From a virus: DNA of 64,000 bases. The stretch spans positions 1 to 64,000 of the IMG/VR virus record IMGVR_UViG_3300024344_003209. The stretch is one strand, 5' to 3'. The translations under genes and the position numbers were made by a program. The notes beneath the pieces are model-generated. The model did no database searches. It was not told where the DNA came from and saw only the letters and a program-made list of their open reading frames with translations. Positions 6,830-15,375 of this stretch are shown piece after piece (positions within the stretch are counted from its first letter, which is position 1; each line of letters starts with the position of its first letter).

Positions 6830-6900
6830 TACCAAAACCAAACCGTATAGTCTTCTCCTCCAAAATCCTCTGGTAATATATCGTAATTTTTTCTTTTCAT
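6829..6900 (-). CDS. 23-residue peptide gene coupled to a membrane protein
   Basis: An ATG at 6900 opens a 23-codon frame ending in TAATG, so its stop overlaps the start of the membrane-protein gene. The peptide is basic at the front (MKRKNY), acidic in the middle and ends in VWFW. Its start lies 8 bases after a TAGTGTAAT element, the same distance as at 20637. It is either a small protein or a leader peptide that couples translation to the membrane-protein gene. Confidence 0.4.
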   Translation of the reverse strand: MKRKNYDILPEDFGGEDYTVWFW

Positions 6901-6908
6901 CTATATTA

Positions 6909-6919
6909 ATTACACTAGA
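6909..6919 (-). promoter_or_regulatory. TAGTGTAAT element upstream of the 23-codon gene
   Basis: Minus-strand TCTAGTGTAAT, followed by TAATATAG and the ATG at 6900. One of five copies of this core upstream of genes in the window. Confidence 0.45.
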
Positions 6920-6999
6920 CACGAGAAGACAGAAGCCTTTTAACCCTTTCAAGCAAAAAGAACATCTGTTGAATTAGCACTACGCGAACCTTAAGAACC

Positions 7000-7242
7000 C
7001 TAAGCTCCGTTTGAACCCGAAGACCCACTCGAGCTTGAACTGCTTCTACGGCCTTTGCTTGGCGCTGGGGAAGGAGTTGGAGCTGGTTTGCTTGAGCCTA
7101 CGTTGCCAGAGCTGCCGGAGCCTACGTTGCCAGAGCTGCCGGAGCCTACGTTACCAGAGCCCACATTACCTCTTGATTTAATTGGCTTATTGTAGCGCCC
7201 TGAGTTATGGCTGTCATCTCTTCTAGCTGTTGATATTTTCAT
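7000..7242 (-). CDS. Low-complexity Gly/Ser-repeat protein
   Basis: The 80-residue protein starts with a short basic segment (MKISTARRDDSHNSGRYNKP) and then consists of the repeat GNVGSGSS in about three copies, a Pro/Ala linker (PAPTPSPAPSKG) and a serine-glycine tail. No fold is predicted. Such flexible, repeat-based proteins in phages often decorate or link structural parts, but this is a guess. The repeat is also visible in the DNA (24-bp units), so copy number may vary by slippage. Confidence 0.5.
   Translation of the reverse strand: MKISTARRDDSHNSGRYNKPIKSRGNVGSGNVGSGSSGNVGSGSSGNVGSSKPAPTPSPAPSKGRRSSSSSSGSSGSNGA
7094..7165. repeat. 24-bp tandem repeat, three copies
   Basis: The unit GAGCCTACGTTGCCAGAGCT plus GCCG occurs at 7094-7117 and 7118-7141 identically, and at 7142-7165 with a few changes. 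It codes for the GNVGSGSS repeat of the minus-strand gene around it. The identity of the first two copies suggests recent duplication. Confidence 0.85.
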
Positions 7243-7298
7243 GGTCTTTAATTTATAGTTACTTTTCTTGGAAAGAGCAAATATTTTTTTCGTAACAC

Positions 7299-8318
7299 CT
7301 AGAAGTCATCTTCAAGTGACCCCGCTTGTTGGTATTCTCTAACCCGTCTCTCGAAAAAGTTGCCCATTGCTTGCACGTCAACGACTTCCCCGAGCCACGG
7401 GAATGGGTTTTTGTCCGATGGGAATCTATATTCGAGCCCAATTCCTTCAAGTCTCCTATTACCGATATAATGCATGTAATCAACAAACATATCGGCATTA
7501 AGACCAAGAATACCTCTAGGTAGTACGTCATTAGCATAAGAAATTTCAAGCTCTACAGCTTTTTTAATGTGGCTGGTTATCTCCTCTTGGAAGCTTTTCG
7601 TCCAAATTTTTGGATTCTGATCGATGATTTGATTGATTACGTAAGTACCGAACTGAATATGGGAGCTTTCATCCCTTAAAGTATACTTTATCTGGTCTGC
7701 AACACCTTGCATCTTGTTTTGTCTGCCAAGAGCCAGAAGCATAGCGAACCCACTAAAGAAAAATATACCCTCGCATACAATCCAGTAACTGATAAAGTTC
7801 CTCAAAATTTCTTTCTTCCCTTCTTGTGTGTTTGGGTTAAAATCTGCTCTACTAAGATCAGTAGTGATTTCCATCAAGAAATCATCCTTAGCTTTAATTG
7901 TTGGTATATTGATGTACGCTTGATATACTTCATCTATTTTAAGATCCAAAGAATCACAAACGTAAACAATAGTAAGATTATGAAGGCTCTCCTCAAACGC
8001 TTGTCGTAAAATATACTGCCTACACTCAGCATCAGTAATGTAACGAAAGCCACTGATAAGAAGATTATTACCAACAAGAGATTCACTACCAGCAAAAAAC
8101 CCAAGTGAACGTTTGACCAAAAGCTTTTCATCATCTGTTATTTCTCCATTTTTCCATTGTTTTATGTCCTCTGCCATTGATATTTCTGTTGGCATCCAGT
8201 TGTTCGCGCAGCCTTTTAAAAATAAATCCCATGCTGTCTTGTGTTTGTGTGGAAGTATGCAGTTTACGCCAGCAATATCTTTCCCCAATATTTGTCCAGT
8301 TTTACTCTCCTTTTTCAT
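7299..8318 (-). CDS. nrdB: Class I ribonucleotide reductase beta subunit, radical Tyr replaced
   Basis: The 339-residue protein is a class I NrdB, the radical-generating subunit that partners NrdA. The six metal ligands are all recognisable: Glu45 (WMPTE), Glu110 and His113 (EESLH), Glu183 (VCEG), Glu217 and His220 (DESSH). Aligned to HTHAYQY of standard subunits of this subfamily or HTHTFQY of the Chlamydia type, the phage has HNLTIVY: the radical tyrosine, four residues after the histidine, is Ile117, while the tyrosine at +6 (Tyr119) is kept. This points to a tyrosyl-radical-free cofactor as in class Ic or Id enzymes. It overlaps the glycosyltransferase gene by 4 bases. Confidence 0.95.
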   Translation of the reverse strand: MKKESKTGQILGKDIAGVNCILPHKHKTAWDLFLKGCANNWMPTEISMAEDIKQWKNGEITDDEKLLVKRSLGFFAGSESLVGNNLLISGFRYITDAECRQYILRQAFEESLHNLTIVYVCDSLDLKIDEVYQAYINIPTIKAKDDFLMEITTDLSRADFNPNTQEGKKEILRNFISYWIVCEGIFFFSGFAMLLALGRQNKMQGVADQIKYTLRDESSHIQFGTYVINQIIDQNPKIWTKSFQEEITSHIKKAVELEISYANDVLPRGILGLNADMFVDYMHYIGNRRLEGIGLEYRFPSDKNPFPWLGEVVDVQAMGNFFERRVREYQQAGSLEDDF

Positions 8319-9079
8319 TTGTAAAAAATTTTTCTTTGTTTGTTAAAATCTCCTTCGAATTCTATACTACCTCTATGTTTTAATTTAATATCTGTTAGCG
8401 CGTGGATTTTTCCTCCGAGCTCTTGCCAGACTTTACAGAAGCCATAATCTTCACTTTCATATTTTTTGCTTTCTGGATTAACCCAGCACCTAAAAAAATC
8501 ATAAAAATTGTCACCATAACTCATATATCCGTCAATGTCATTGTTGTATTTCAAATCTGGCTTGCTTTTTGCTATGCTATTAAATACACTTGTCTTGATG
8601 AGCATGAACCCAGTTGCTGCATAATTCACTTCTATTAAGTTTTCATTATTTTTAAAAACTTTATTATCAAACTCAGAAGAGAAATCTCCTACAAGCTCCC
8701 TCCAGAAAGCTGGCATTTGACTGTACTTCCTTGATAAAAACTGAACCTTTTGGTCGCTTATATACTTCTTTGGGTAAAGACCAACTGCGACATCTTTATC
8801 TGCGTTTATTAGTTTAACTACGTCATTGGCATCGAAGATAACATCTGTGTCGATGAACATCAAATAGTCATCTTCATTAGACAGTGCGGCGGCTGCACTT
8901 GCGTTTCTAGCTCTGCTAATCAAGCTTTCAAACCAAATAGAGGGGCAGCTAACATTCATGCCAAGCGCGGCTAACTTATTAACAAGGTTAATCATGCCCA
9001 TCATATAGCTGCTATGAACCATTCCTCCATAGGCTATAACTGGCAGACTTATTTTTTTATCTTTATAACTTACTGACAT
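8315..9079 (-). CDS. GT-A fold glycosyltransferase lying between nrdA and nrdB
   Basis: The 254-residue protein resembles phage glycosyltransferases of the GT2/GT-A type. A Rossmann-like start (SLPVIAYGGMVHSSYM) is followed by RARNASAAAALSNEDDYLMF, split here as RARNASAAAAL and SNEDDYLMF, and then the metal-binding FIDTDV (DxD) motif that binds the nucleotide sugar. Later come TGFMLIKTSVF, an acidic ESEDYGFC segment likely to hold the catalytic base, and KLKHRGS. The acceptor is unknown: virion protein, lipopolysaccharide or modified DNA are possible. It overlaps nrdA by 10 bases and nrdB by 4, so it has been placed inside an otherwise conserved gene pair. Confidence 0.75.
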   Translation of the reverse strand: MSVSYKDKKISLPVIAYGGMVHSSYMMGMINLVNKLAALGMNVSCPSIWFESLISRARNASAAAALSNEDDYLMFIDTDVIFDANDVVKLINADKDVAVGLYPKKYISDQKVQFLSRKYSQMPAFWRELVGDFSSEFDNKVFKNNENLIEVNYAATGFMLIKTSVFNSIAKSKPDLKYNNDIDGYMSYGDNFYDFFRCWVNPESKKYESEDYGFCKVWQELGGKIHALTDIKLKHRGSIEFEGDFNKQRKIFYK

Positions 9080-11505
9080 GCTTCACAAGATTCTGGATTA
9101 GCGATTGAACAAGCTATTTGCTCTTCTTCAGTATATTCTTTTTTAGTTGATTTCTCAACTTTAGAAGCACCTCTGTTTCTTAAATAGTATGTAGTTTTTA
9201 ATCCTGCTTCCCACGCAGCCATATAAATATCATTTAAATACTTTAAACTTGTTTCTTTATTATATAGATTAAATGATATTCCTTGGTCAATCCATTTCTG
9301 CCTTGCTGCATTACATTTAATAAGTTTGAATATGTCTCTATCAAAAGCTGTTTTATACTTTTCAATATATTTTTCTGGTATATCTAAAAGAGCAACGTCT
9401 CCGTCTACATCTTTTACTGCTTCTGCTAATTGAGGGCTCCAAAGACCTTCTTTCTTCATATCGTTTACAAACTGTTCGTTGGTAACATAAAAATTACCGC
9501 TCTTGCATTCGTAAACAAACATTACCGAGAAGTTCGGTTCGATGCTCTGCTCCACGCCGTTAATATAGCCAATAGTGGCAGTAGGAGCAATTGCCATAGT
9601 GTTACTATTTCGCATTCCATATTTTGTAATGTGTTCTCTGAGGCTGTCCCAGTTGATATTTGAACTACTCAACGCTGGTTTTTTAACGCCGCGTCCACTC
9701 ATTAGTGTGTTGTAGGTGTCTATTGGTAGCATTCCTTGATCCCATAATGAACCGGAATAAGTTTTATAACTGCCTTTTTCTTTAGCTAGCTCACTCGAAG
9801 CTAAGATAGCATTATAAGAAAAGAACTCTGTGAGCTCACCAACAAATTTTACTGCTTCATCTGAGTCATACTGTATATCTAAAACCTGCAATACGTCATG
9901 AGTGGCCATCATACCTAAACCAATGGGACGATGCTGCATATTAGAATTTCTAGCTTCCTCGGTAGGGTAGAAGTTTAGATCAATAACGTTATCAAGGATT
10001 CTGATAGCTGTGCTTACAGTAGAGGCCAAAAGCTTCCTGTCGATCCTTGGCTGTTCTGCTTCGCTAGGGATTCTAAGATGATTCTTAAGATTGACAGAGC
10101 CAAGATTACATACAGCAGTTTCGCCAATCTCCGTTTTAGTTCCGTTCTCATAAGTAGATGGTTTTGTATGAAGCAAAATCTCCGTACAAAGGTTGGAACT
10201 ATGTACTACACCCAAATGCTGGTTGCTATAACGAATATTTGACGGATCTTTGAAGGTAATCCAAGGATGAGAGGTCTCGAAAAGAACCTTCAACATCTTT
10301 TTCCATAGATCTTTAGCGTTAACGGTGCGATAATTTGATAACTCTCCGTTGTCTGCTTTTTTACACATCTCATTGTAAACTTTTTTGAATTCCTCACCGA
10401 AAGTTTCATGTAGATCACGACAGTCAGAGGGACAAAACATATACCAACTCTCGTTATCCTTAACTTTCTGCATGAATAGGTCAGGAACCCAAGAAGCTGT
10501 ATTCATATCGTGACAACGCAAACGGTCGTCACCTGTGTTTCGGCGCAAATTGAGAAAATCTTCAAAATCAAGATGCCAAGGTTCTAGATATGCACATCCA
10601 GCACCCGGTCTTTTCCCGCCTTGGTTTACTGCGACAAGTGTGTCGTTGAGGATTTTGAGCCATGGCACAAGACCTCCAGAAATCCCGTTTGTGCCTTTGA
10701 TGTAAGCGCCAGAAGCGCGAAAATTAGAAACATCAAAACCAAGACCTCCAGCGTATTTACTCTTACGCGCCTCTTGCCAGACTCCCTCGAAGATTCCATC
10801 AATGCTATCATCAAATGTATTTAAGTAACAAGAGCTTAATTGTGAATGAGTGGTTCCACTATTGAATAATGTTGGAGTGGAAGGTGTATACAACATATTA
10901 CTGAATAAATTGTAAAACTCAATTGCTCTTTCTTCTTTATTTTTTTCATTAATTGCTAATCCCATGGCAACCCTCATCCAAAAGGCTTGAGGAGTTTCCA
11001 TTATCTTGTTATTATGTCTTATAAAGTATCTATCAATTAAAATTTGCAGGCCTAAATATTTGAATAGAGAATCGCGTTCTGGCTGCATAGCTGCTGAAAG
11101 CTTTTTTAAATCAAATTCCAGCAATTTTGCAGATAGAATGTCTTCTTTAACTAATTTTTTTATATTTAATACAAATGATTTTTTATATTGTAGCTCAAAA
11201 GTATCGCTGTCGACGCTCTCCCTAAATACTTCTTTATATAGAGCGTTGGCAGCTAGCGCGCTAGCGACTTTACTATAATTAGGCTCTTTTTCTATTTTTG
11301 CTCTGGCAGATAAAATTAAAGCTTCATCTATTTCCTTAGTTGTTATCTTATCAAATAATTGTAACTGAGCATCTAAGATTATCTCGCTTGCTGAGACGTT
11401 GTTTCCACCAATCCCTTCGCAAGCTCTATAGACGCACTTATTTATCTTCTCTACATCGAACTCTTCTAATTTTCCGTTTCTTTTCTTTACTTTAAGATTC
11501 TGCAT
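9070..11505 (-). CDS. nrdA: Class I ribonucleotide reductase alpha subunit
   Basis: The 811-residue protein is the catalytic subunit that converts ribonucleoside diphosphates to deoxyribonucleotides. An ATP-cone occupies about residues 1-95 (VKKRNGKLEEFDVEKI at the start), so overall activity is probably tuned by ATP and dATP. The substrate-site cysteine is Cys226 in SQLSSCYLN, a second active-site region is NLCTEI, and the C-terminal redox pair is CEAC just before the end. Length is normal for class Ia-like enzymes. A sigma-70-type promoter precedes it with a leader of about 45 bases, unusual in this genome, and no Shine-Dalgarno sequence. It heads the nrdA-glycosyltransferase-nrdB unit. Confidence 0.97.
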   Translation of the reverse strand: MQNLKVKKRNGKLEEFDVEKINKCVYRACEGIGGNNVSASEIILDAQLQLFDKITTKEIDEALILSARAKIEKEPNYSKVASALAANALYKEVFRESVDSDTFELQYKKSFVLNIKKLVKEDILSAKLLEFDLKKLSAAMQPERDSLFKYLGLQILIDRYFIRHNNKIMETPQAFWMRVAMGLAINEKNKEERAIEFYNLFSNMLYTPSTPTLFNSGTTHSQLSSCYLNTFDDSIDGIFEGVWQEARKSKYAGGLGFDVSNFRASGAYIKGTNGISGGLVPWLKILNDTLVAVNQGGKRPGAGCAYLEPWHLDFEDFLNLRRNTGDDRLRCHDMNTASWVPDLFMQKVKDNESWYMFCPSDCRDLHETFGEEFKKVYNEMCKKADNGELSNYRTVNAKDLWKKMLKVLFETSHPWITFKDPSNIRYSNQHLGVVHSSNLCTEILLHTKPSTYENGTKTEIGETAVCNLGSVNLKNHLRIPSEAEQPRIDRKLLASTVSTAIRILDNVIDLNFYPTEEARNSNMQHRPIGLGMMATHDVLQVLDIQYDSDEAVKFVGELTEFFSYNAILASSELAKEKGSYKTYSGSLWDQGMLPIDTYNTLMSGRGVKKPALSSSNINWDSLREHITKYGMRNSNTMAIAPTATIGYINGVEQSIEPNFSVMFVYECKSGNFYVTNEQFVNDMKKEGLWSPQLAEAVKDVDGDVALLDIPEKYIEKYKTAFDRDIFKLIKCNAARQKWIDQGISFNLYNKETSLKYLNDIYMAAWEAGLKTTYYLRNRGASKVEKSTKKEYTEEEQIACSIANPESCEACQ

Positions 11506-11556
11506 GTGTGTGGTATAATAATTACAGTTAAATTGGCTAACTGACCCAGAAATACT

Positions 11557-11585
11557 ATTCTAACCTAAACTTTTTTCTAGGTCAA
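11557..11585 (-). promoter_or_regulatory. Sigma-70-type promoter for nrdA
   Basis: Minus-strand TTGACC (11580-11585), a 17-base spacer and TAGAAT (11557-11562). The TGA stop codon of the polymerase gene lies within the -35 hexamer. The start codon is 51 bases past the -10 box. The leader contains AACTGTAATTA, which partly resembles the TAGTGTAAT element. Confidence 0.7.
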
Positions 11586-14149
11586 GCAATATCCTTTAAT
11601 TCTGACAACTTTGTGAATATTTTTTGACTTTGAATCCCAATATCATCAATAAAAACACAATCGTCTCGCTTTGATCCTCTGATTATAACAACGTCGTCTT
11701 TAACTGGTGCTCTGCCGTTAACGAGTTTACTCTCATCGATCTTCTGATTAAACTGAAGACAAGTTATGTTTCCTGTCTCATCAGAGCAAAGTAGACGCAT
11801 ATACTCAGAGCCTTTTTTAGACTTACCTTTAAAATAGTCAGCAACGCTAGATATAAAAACAACTCTCTCTCCGACTCTGCTATTGTTTACATTGTAAATG
11901 CTCATTAGATTTGGAACCTGCTTTGAATAAACTTGCTTTAGTGAGTTAGCATGAGAATAACCCAAAAGTTTCTTTTCGTAATACCAGTTAGCTAAGCTCT
12001 CAGATTTACTGTTCTGCATATAGATGTCTTTATAGGGTTGGTACTTTTTCTTAACTGTTCCGAACCTAGACTCTTTAATATGAACTTTTCCGTTCTCATC
12101 CTTTCTCTCTGTTAAGTCTTTTATAACTTTAACTAGATCAAAGTCAAATTTTTCTCCAAGAGAATATGCTATCCTTTTCTCTCTTTGTGTTAATAGGTTC
12201 CAAAGCTGAGCCTCTAAGACAATCTTACTTCTGGACTGAGAAAACCCTTCGAATGCTCCTGCTTGTATTAAAGCTGAGAGGACTCCTATTCCTACCTTAG
12301 CTTCACTTGCGGCTTGGAATACCTCAAACTTATTAGCGAAATCAGACCTAAAGTTATTTAACTTTTCTATAGTCTTATCAGATATCCCTTTGATTGATGT
12401 AAGTCCGTACCTAATATTTTCACCTTCAATAGAGAAATCCATTTTAGATTTAGTTATATGGGGTGGGAGTAGTTTAATATCGAATAACCTAAGCTCAACT
12501 TGAATCTTGTTAATTTCTGCAAGAGGATCTGGTTCATGCTTTGTCATTTTAAGTAATGAAAGAAAGAACTCTTTAGGATACTTGAACTTCAAGTAAGTTG
12601 TTATTGCGGCTAAAGCAGCGTAACAAATAGAGTGAGACTTATTGAAAGAGTAATTAGCTGAATCCTCTAATACTTTCCATAAGACATCTCCTACATCAGA
12701 GCTAAGTTTATTCTCTTTAACTTTTTCTGAGATCTTCTTCTTCCACTCTCTTACCTCTTTAACTTTCTTCTTACCTACGATTCGTCTTAGAATCTCTGCT
12801 TCATCAAGAGTAAAACCAATTTTGTGAGCCATTTGCATCAACTGCTCTTGGTATAACGCAACTCCACCAGACTTCTTTAGGATATCGTCAAACAAAGGGT
12901 GAATAGGTTCATATACATCGTTATTAGAATAACTAGCGTACTGATCTACGAAGCCTAAAGCACCCGGTCTTCCTAAGGCTAAAACAGCACTAAGCTCCTC
13001 TAAGCTCTTAGGCTTTACTTTCTGGCACACGCGATAGTTAGTGTCAGCTTCAATCTGAAAAAGACCATGAGGGGTCTCTAGATCCTGAAGATTTCTATAT
13101 ATAAAGGGATCACTGAGGTCAATGTCGGTAATATTAAGTCCAACTTGTTTGCATACGTCATCAACTACAGAGACACTACGTAAACCAAGGATATCAAGTT
13201 TGACATTAAATAAAGATACCCAATTCATATCATAAGATGATACTATAGCTTTATCTGACGTTAATTCTACTGGGCAGCTATCCTGTAACTGGTCATAAGA
13301 AAGAAGAATACCAGAAGCATGGACACTCTTATTTTTAATTAAACCTCTTAACTTAAGAGATATATCGTAAGCCTCTTTGTTTTCTGGGTCATCCGCCCAA
13401 TCTCTGAAATCTGGAACTTCTTCGTATGTTTCCTCGAGGTCTTTTACTTGCCCGAAAATTTTAGGTATGTATCCAGAAACAGTGTTCATCTCTGTTTCGC
13501 TTTTGCTGGCTATAATCTTGCCGCATTCTTTTATTAAAAGCTTTCCGCTTAGGGTGTTGAGTGTTAGTATTTTAGCCGTCTTGCCTTTGAATTTATTATC
13601 TATATATTCTAAGACTTGTTGTCTTTTATAATAGCATACATCATTGTCAATATCAACCATTAGATTTCCATCTAGGTAAGTTATGTCATCAACGACTTTC
13701 TTCTTAGCTCTAATCTTTGATATAAATCTTTCAAAGAATAAATCGTATTTTATCGGATCTAAGTTGGTGACTCCCAAAAGAAACAGAACAAGACTACCGG
13801 CAGCGGAACCACGGCCTAACCCAATTGGGATATCGCTCTTTTTACAAAAATCAATAACATCCCAAGTTAGCAGCATGTAATCTACAAAGCCTAGCTCTAT
13901 CATTGTATCAAGCTCATGCTTAGCTCTGTCAGCGTATTTTTTAGCTTTGGAGGGGTCTATATCCTTAGCTTTGACTTTGGTCTTGTAGCCTTCGTTACAG
14001 AGCTTCTTTAGGATTGAGGTGTTGTCTTCGTCTTTGTCCGCTCCAAGCCTGTCCCTAAGAGATTCGCTTGGCTCGAAAGATGGTAGCCTTACTCCGTGGA
14101 GAGGCAAATCAATTTTTTTAAATTTTTTAATAAAAGTCTCTGTTTTCAT
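11582..14149 (-). CDS. dnaE: DNA polymerase III alpha, catalytic part (split gene)
   Basis: The 855-residue protein is the polymerase part of a DnaE-type replicase. GRGSAAGS (residues 112-119) is the palm signature, and the three catalytic aspartates are recognisable in VDIDND (166-170) and VKLDILGLR (Asp319). Downstream are GRPGALGFVDQY, YQEQLMQMAHKIGF, a YSFNKSHS thumb/fingers segment and a C-terminal OB-fold (GERVVFISSVADYFKGKSK). The N-terminal PHP domain is missing; it is encoded separately at 15376-16137. Between them lie an exonuclease gene and an HNH endonuclease gene. The two parts together (1,108 residues) match a normal DnaE, so they presumably assemble. It overlaps the exonuclease by 4 bases. 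Confidence 0.95.
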   Translation of the reverse strand: MKTETFIKKFKKIDLPLHGVRLPSFEPSESLRDRLGADKDEDNTSILKKLCNEGYKTKVKAKDIDPSKAKKYADRAKHELDTMIELGFVDYMLLTWDVIDFCKKSDIPIGLGRGSAAGSLVLFLLGVTNLDPIKYDLFFERFISKIRAKKKVVDDITYLDGNLMVDIDNDVCYYKRQQVLEYIDNKFKGKTAKILTLNTLSGKLLIKECGKIIASKSETEMNTVSGYIPKIFGQVKDLEETYEEVPDFRDWADDPENKEAYDISLKLRGLIKNKSVHASGILLSYDQLQDSCPVELTSDKAIVSSYDMNWVSLFNVKLDILGLRSVSVVDDVCKQVGLNITDIDLSDPFIYRNLQDLETPHGLFQIEADTNYRVCQKVKPKSLEELSAVLALGRPGALGFVDQYASYSNNDVYEPIHPLFDDILKKSGGVALYQEQLMQMAHKIGFTLDEAEILRRIVGKKKVKEVREWKKKISEKVKENKLSSDVGDVLWKVLEDSANYSFNKSHSICYAALAAITTYLKFKYPKEFFLSLLKMTKHEPDPLAEINKIQVELRLFDIKLLPPHITKSKMDFSIEGENIRYGLTSIKGISDKTIEKLNNFRSDFANKFEVFQAASEAKVGIGVLSALIQAGAFEGFSQSRSKIVLEAQLWNLLTQREKRIAYSLGEKFDFDLVKVIKDLTERKDENGKVHIKESRFGTVKKKYQPYKDIYMQNSKSESLANWYYEKKLLGYSHANSLKQVYSKQVPNLMSIYNVNNSRVGERVVFISSVADYFKGKSKKGSEYMRLLCSDETGNITCLQFNQKIDESKLVNGRAPVKDDVVIIRGSKRDDCVFIDDIGIQSQKIFTKLSELKDIA

Positions 14150-14784
14150 AGTTCTAATGCGTACTTTAGTTTATTCCATACTTTAAGGTTTAATTCTAAA
14201 TCTACTATTGCATTATGTAATTTGTCATAATCATGCTCAATATTAAATTCTTTTCCTAAAAGCGTTAAGCTGCTTCTAATTCCTTTTCTTCTTGTGTTGA
14301 CGATCCTGTATTGATACTCAGTAAAATCTTCTTCTGGCTTGTATGGTATCTCCATCTTGACTCCTCTTGCTATGCAGTTAGTGTCTATTAATTTAGGGAT
14401 AAGGGGTTTGTAATCTTCCCCAAACATTTTATACATCTCTTTAATTAAATATATATCAAAACCTATAATATTATGCCCGACAATATAATCAGCACCGTCT
14501 AACCATTTTTTTATAGTAGGGAAAACGTCTTTAGGCTCTCTTCCGTTCTTTCGAACAAACTTGTCGTCATATCTAGTTATCCTTTTAGCGTCATCACTTA
14601 TCTTAAAAGGAGTATCCCATTTTATATAAAAGTCCTTCTCGTCTTTCTTATACGTACCGTCTGTGCTAATCATCGATATCTGCCAAGCTACGTTATGGCA
14701 AAAGTTAAGGCAAAGGTTATATGTCTCGCAGTCTATAAAGACTACTTTTTTGTCTTTTCTGAATCTGAGTAAATGTTCGTCCAT
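14146..14784 (-). CDS. DnaQ-like 3'-5' proofreading exonuclease
   Basis: The 212-residue protein is a DEDDh exonuclease. Asp18 and Glu20 lie in IDCET, Asp110 in GHNIIGFD, and His190 with Asp195 in HNAIVD, the four acidic residues plus histidine that bind two metals and excise mispaired ends. It would proofread for the split polymerase III, which itself has no exonuclease domain. It lies between the two polymerase parts, followed by the catalytic part through ATGA. This order (PHP, exonuclease, polymerase) recalls PolC, in which the exonuclease is inserted in the PHP domain, although the catalytic part here looks DnaE-like. Confidence 0.9.
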   Translation of the reverse strand: MDEHLLRFRKDKKVVFIDCETYNLCLNFCHNVAWQISMISTDGTYKKDEKDFYIKWDTPFKISDDAKRITRYDDKFVRKNGREPKDVFPTIKKWLDGADYIVGHNIIGFDIYLIKEMYKMFGEDYKPLIPKLIDTNCIARGVKMEIPYKPEEDFTEYQYRIVNTRRKGIRSSLTLLGKEFNIEHDYDKLHNAIVDLELNLKVWNKLKYALEL

Positions 14785-14788
14785 CTTA

Positions 14789-15370
14789 TTAAATGCTTTT
14801 AAAATTTGTTCTGAAAACTAAATCTAATAAATCTATCTTGCTTTCTTTTTTTCTTTGCGGGTTCTTTCTGTTGTCTGATTCATTTGACCATCTTAGGTTT
14901 GCAGGCCTCCAGTCTAAATACTGCCAACCAGCGCTTATATCAAGGGGGTTCCAATTGAAAGCTTCGTAGATCTTGTATATAGTCTGTTCGTTGTCTTCGT
15001 TGATATGATCTACTATAATTTGCGATCCCGGTTTTGAGTTTTTATGAAAGCAAAGACTCACTAATTTATGAATAGCTATTGTAACACCACCGGGGCTAAC
15101 AGCAGGGTATTGATTCCTATTTGGACTTACAGAATAAACCTCTTTACTTTTAACATTTTTAACGTACGGCATACAAGACAACTTAGGGTGACCTTCTGGA
15201 TAAATAAAGTAAGTGTTACTATTTAAACTTTTTAACTTTTTTATCAATCTATTTCCTTCTTGAGAATTTATATCTCCTCCTTTGTATTCAATATTTATTT
15301 TAGATATGTCGAAGGCATCTTCGTATACTTTTGGTTCGTTGCAATCAGCAAAAAGCTCTAACTGTTCCAT
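14789..15370 (-). CDS. HNH homing-type endonuclease within the split polymerase locus
   Basis: The 193-residue protein has the layout of phage HNH homing endonucleases. A NUMOD4-like region (residues about 60-105, with VYSVSPNRNQYPAV and IAIHKLVSLCFHKN) precedes the HNH core: IIVDHINEDNEQ with Asp121-His122, and NLRWSNESDN (158-167) as the closing part, where the last histidine is not obvious. Such enzymes cut an allele lacking the insertion and spread their own gene. It sits 5 bases after the PHP gene and 4 bases before the exonuclease gene, which makes it a plausible cause of the polymerase split. Confidence 0.8.
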   Translation of the reverse strand: MEQLELFADCNEPKVYEDAFDISKINIEYKGGDINSQEGNRLIKKLKSLNSNTYFIYPEGHPKLSCMPYVKNVKSKEVYSVSPNRNQYPAVSPGGVTIAIHKLVSLCFHKNSKPGSQIIVDHINEDNEQTIYKIYEAFNWNPLDISAGWQYLDWRPANLRWSNESDNRKNPQRKKESKIDLLDLVFRTNFKSI

Positions 15371-15375
15371 TCTAT

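Noticed and set aside
7094-7165. CRISPR-like repeat
   Set aside because: The 24-bp units are directly adjacent without spacers and encode a protein repeat.
7259-8134. Alternative minus-strand frames (for example 7259-7549 and 7934-8134) over nrdB
   Set aside because: They lie inside the well-supported nrdB reading frame, whose motifs are complete.
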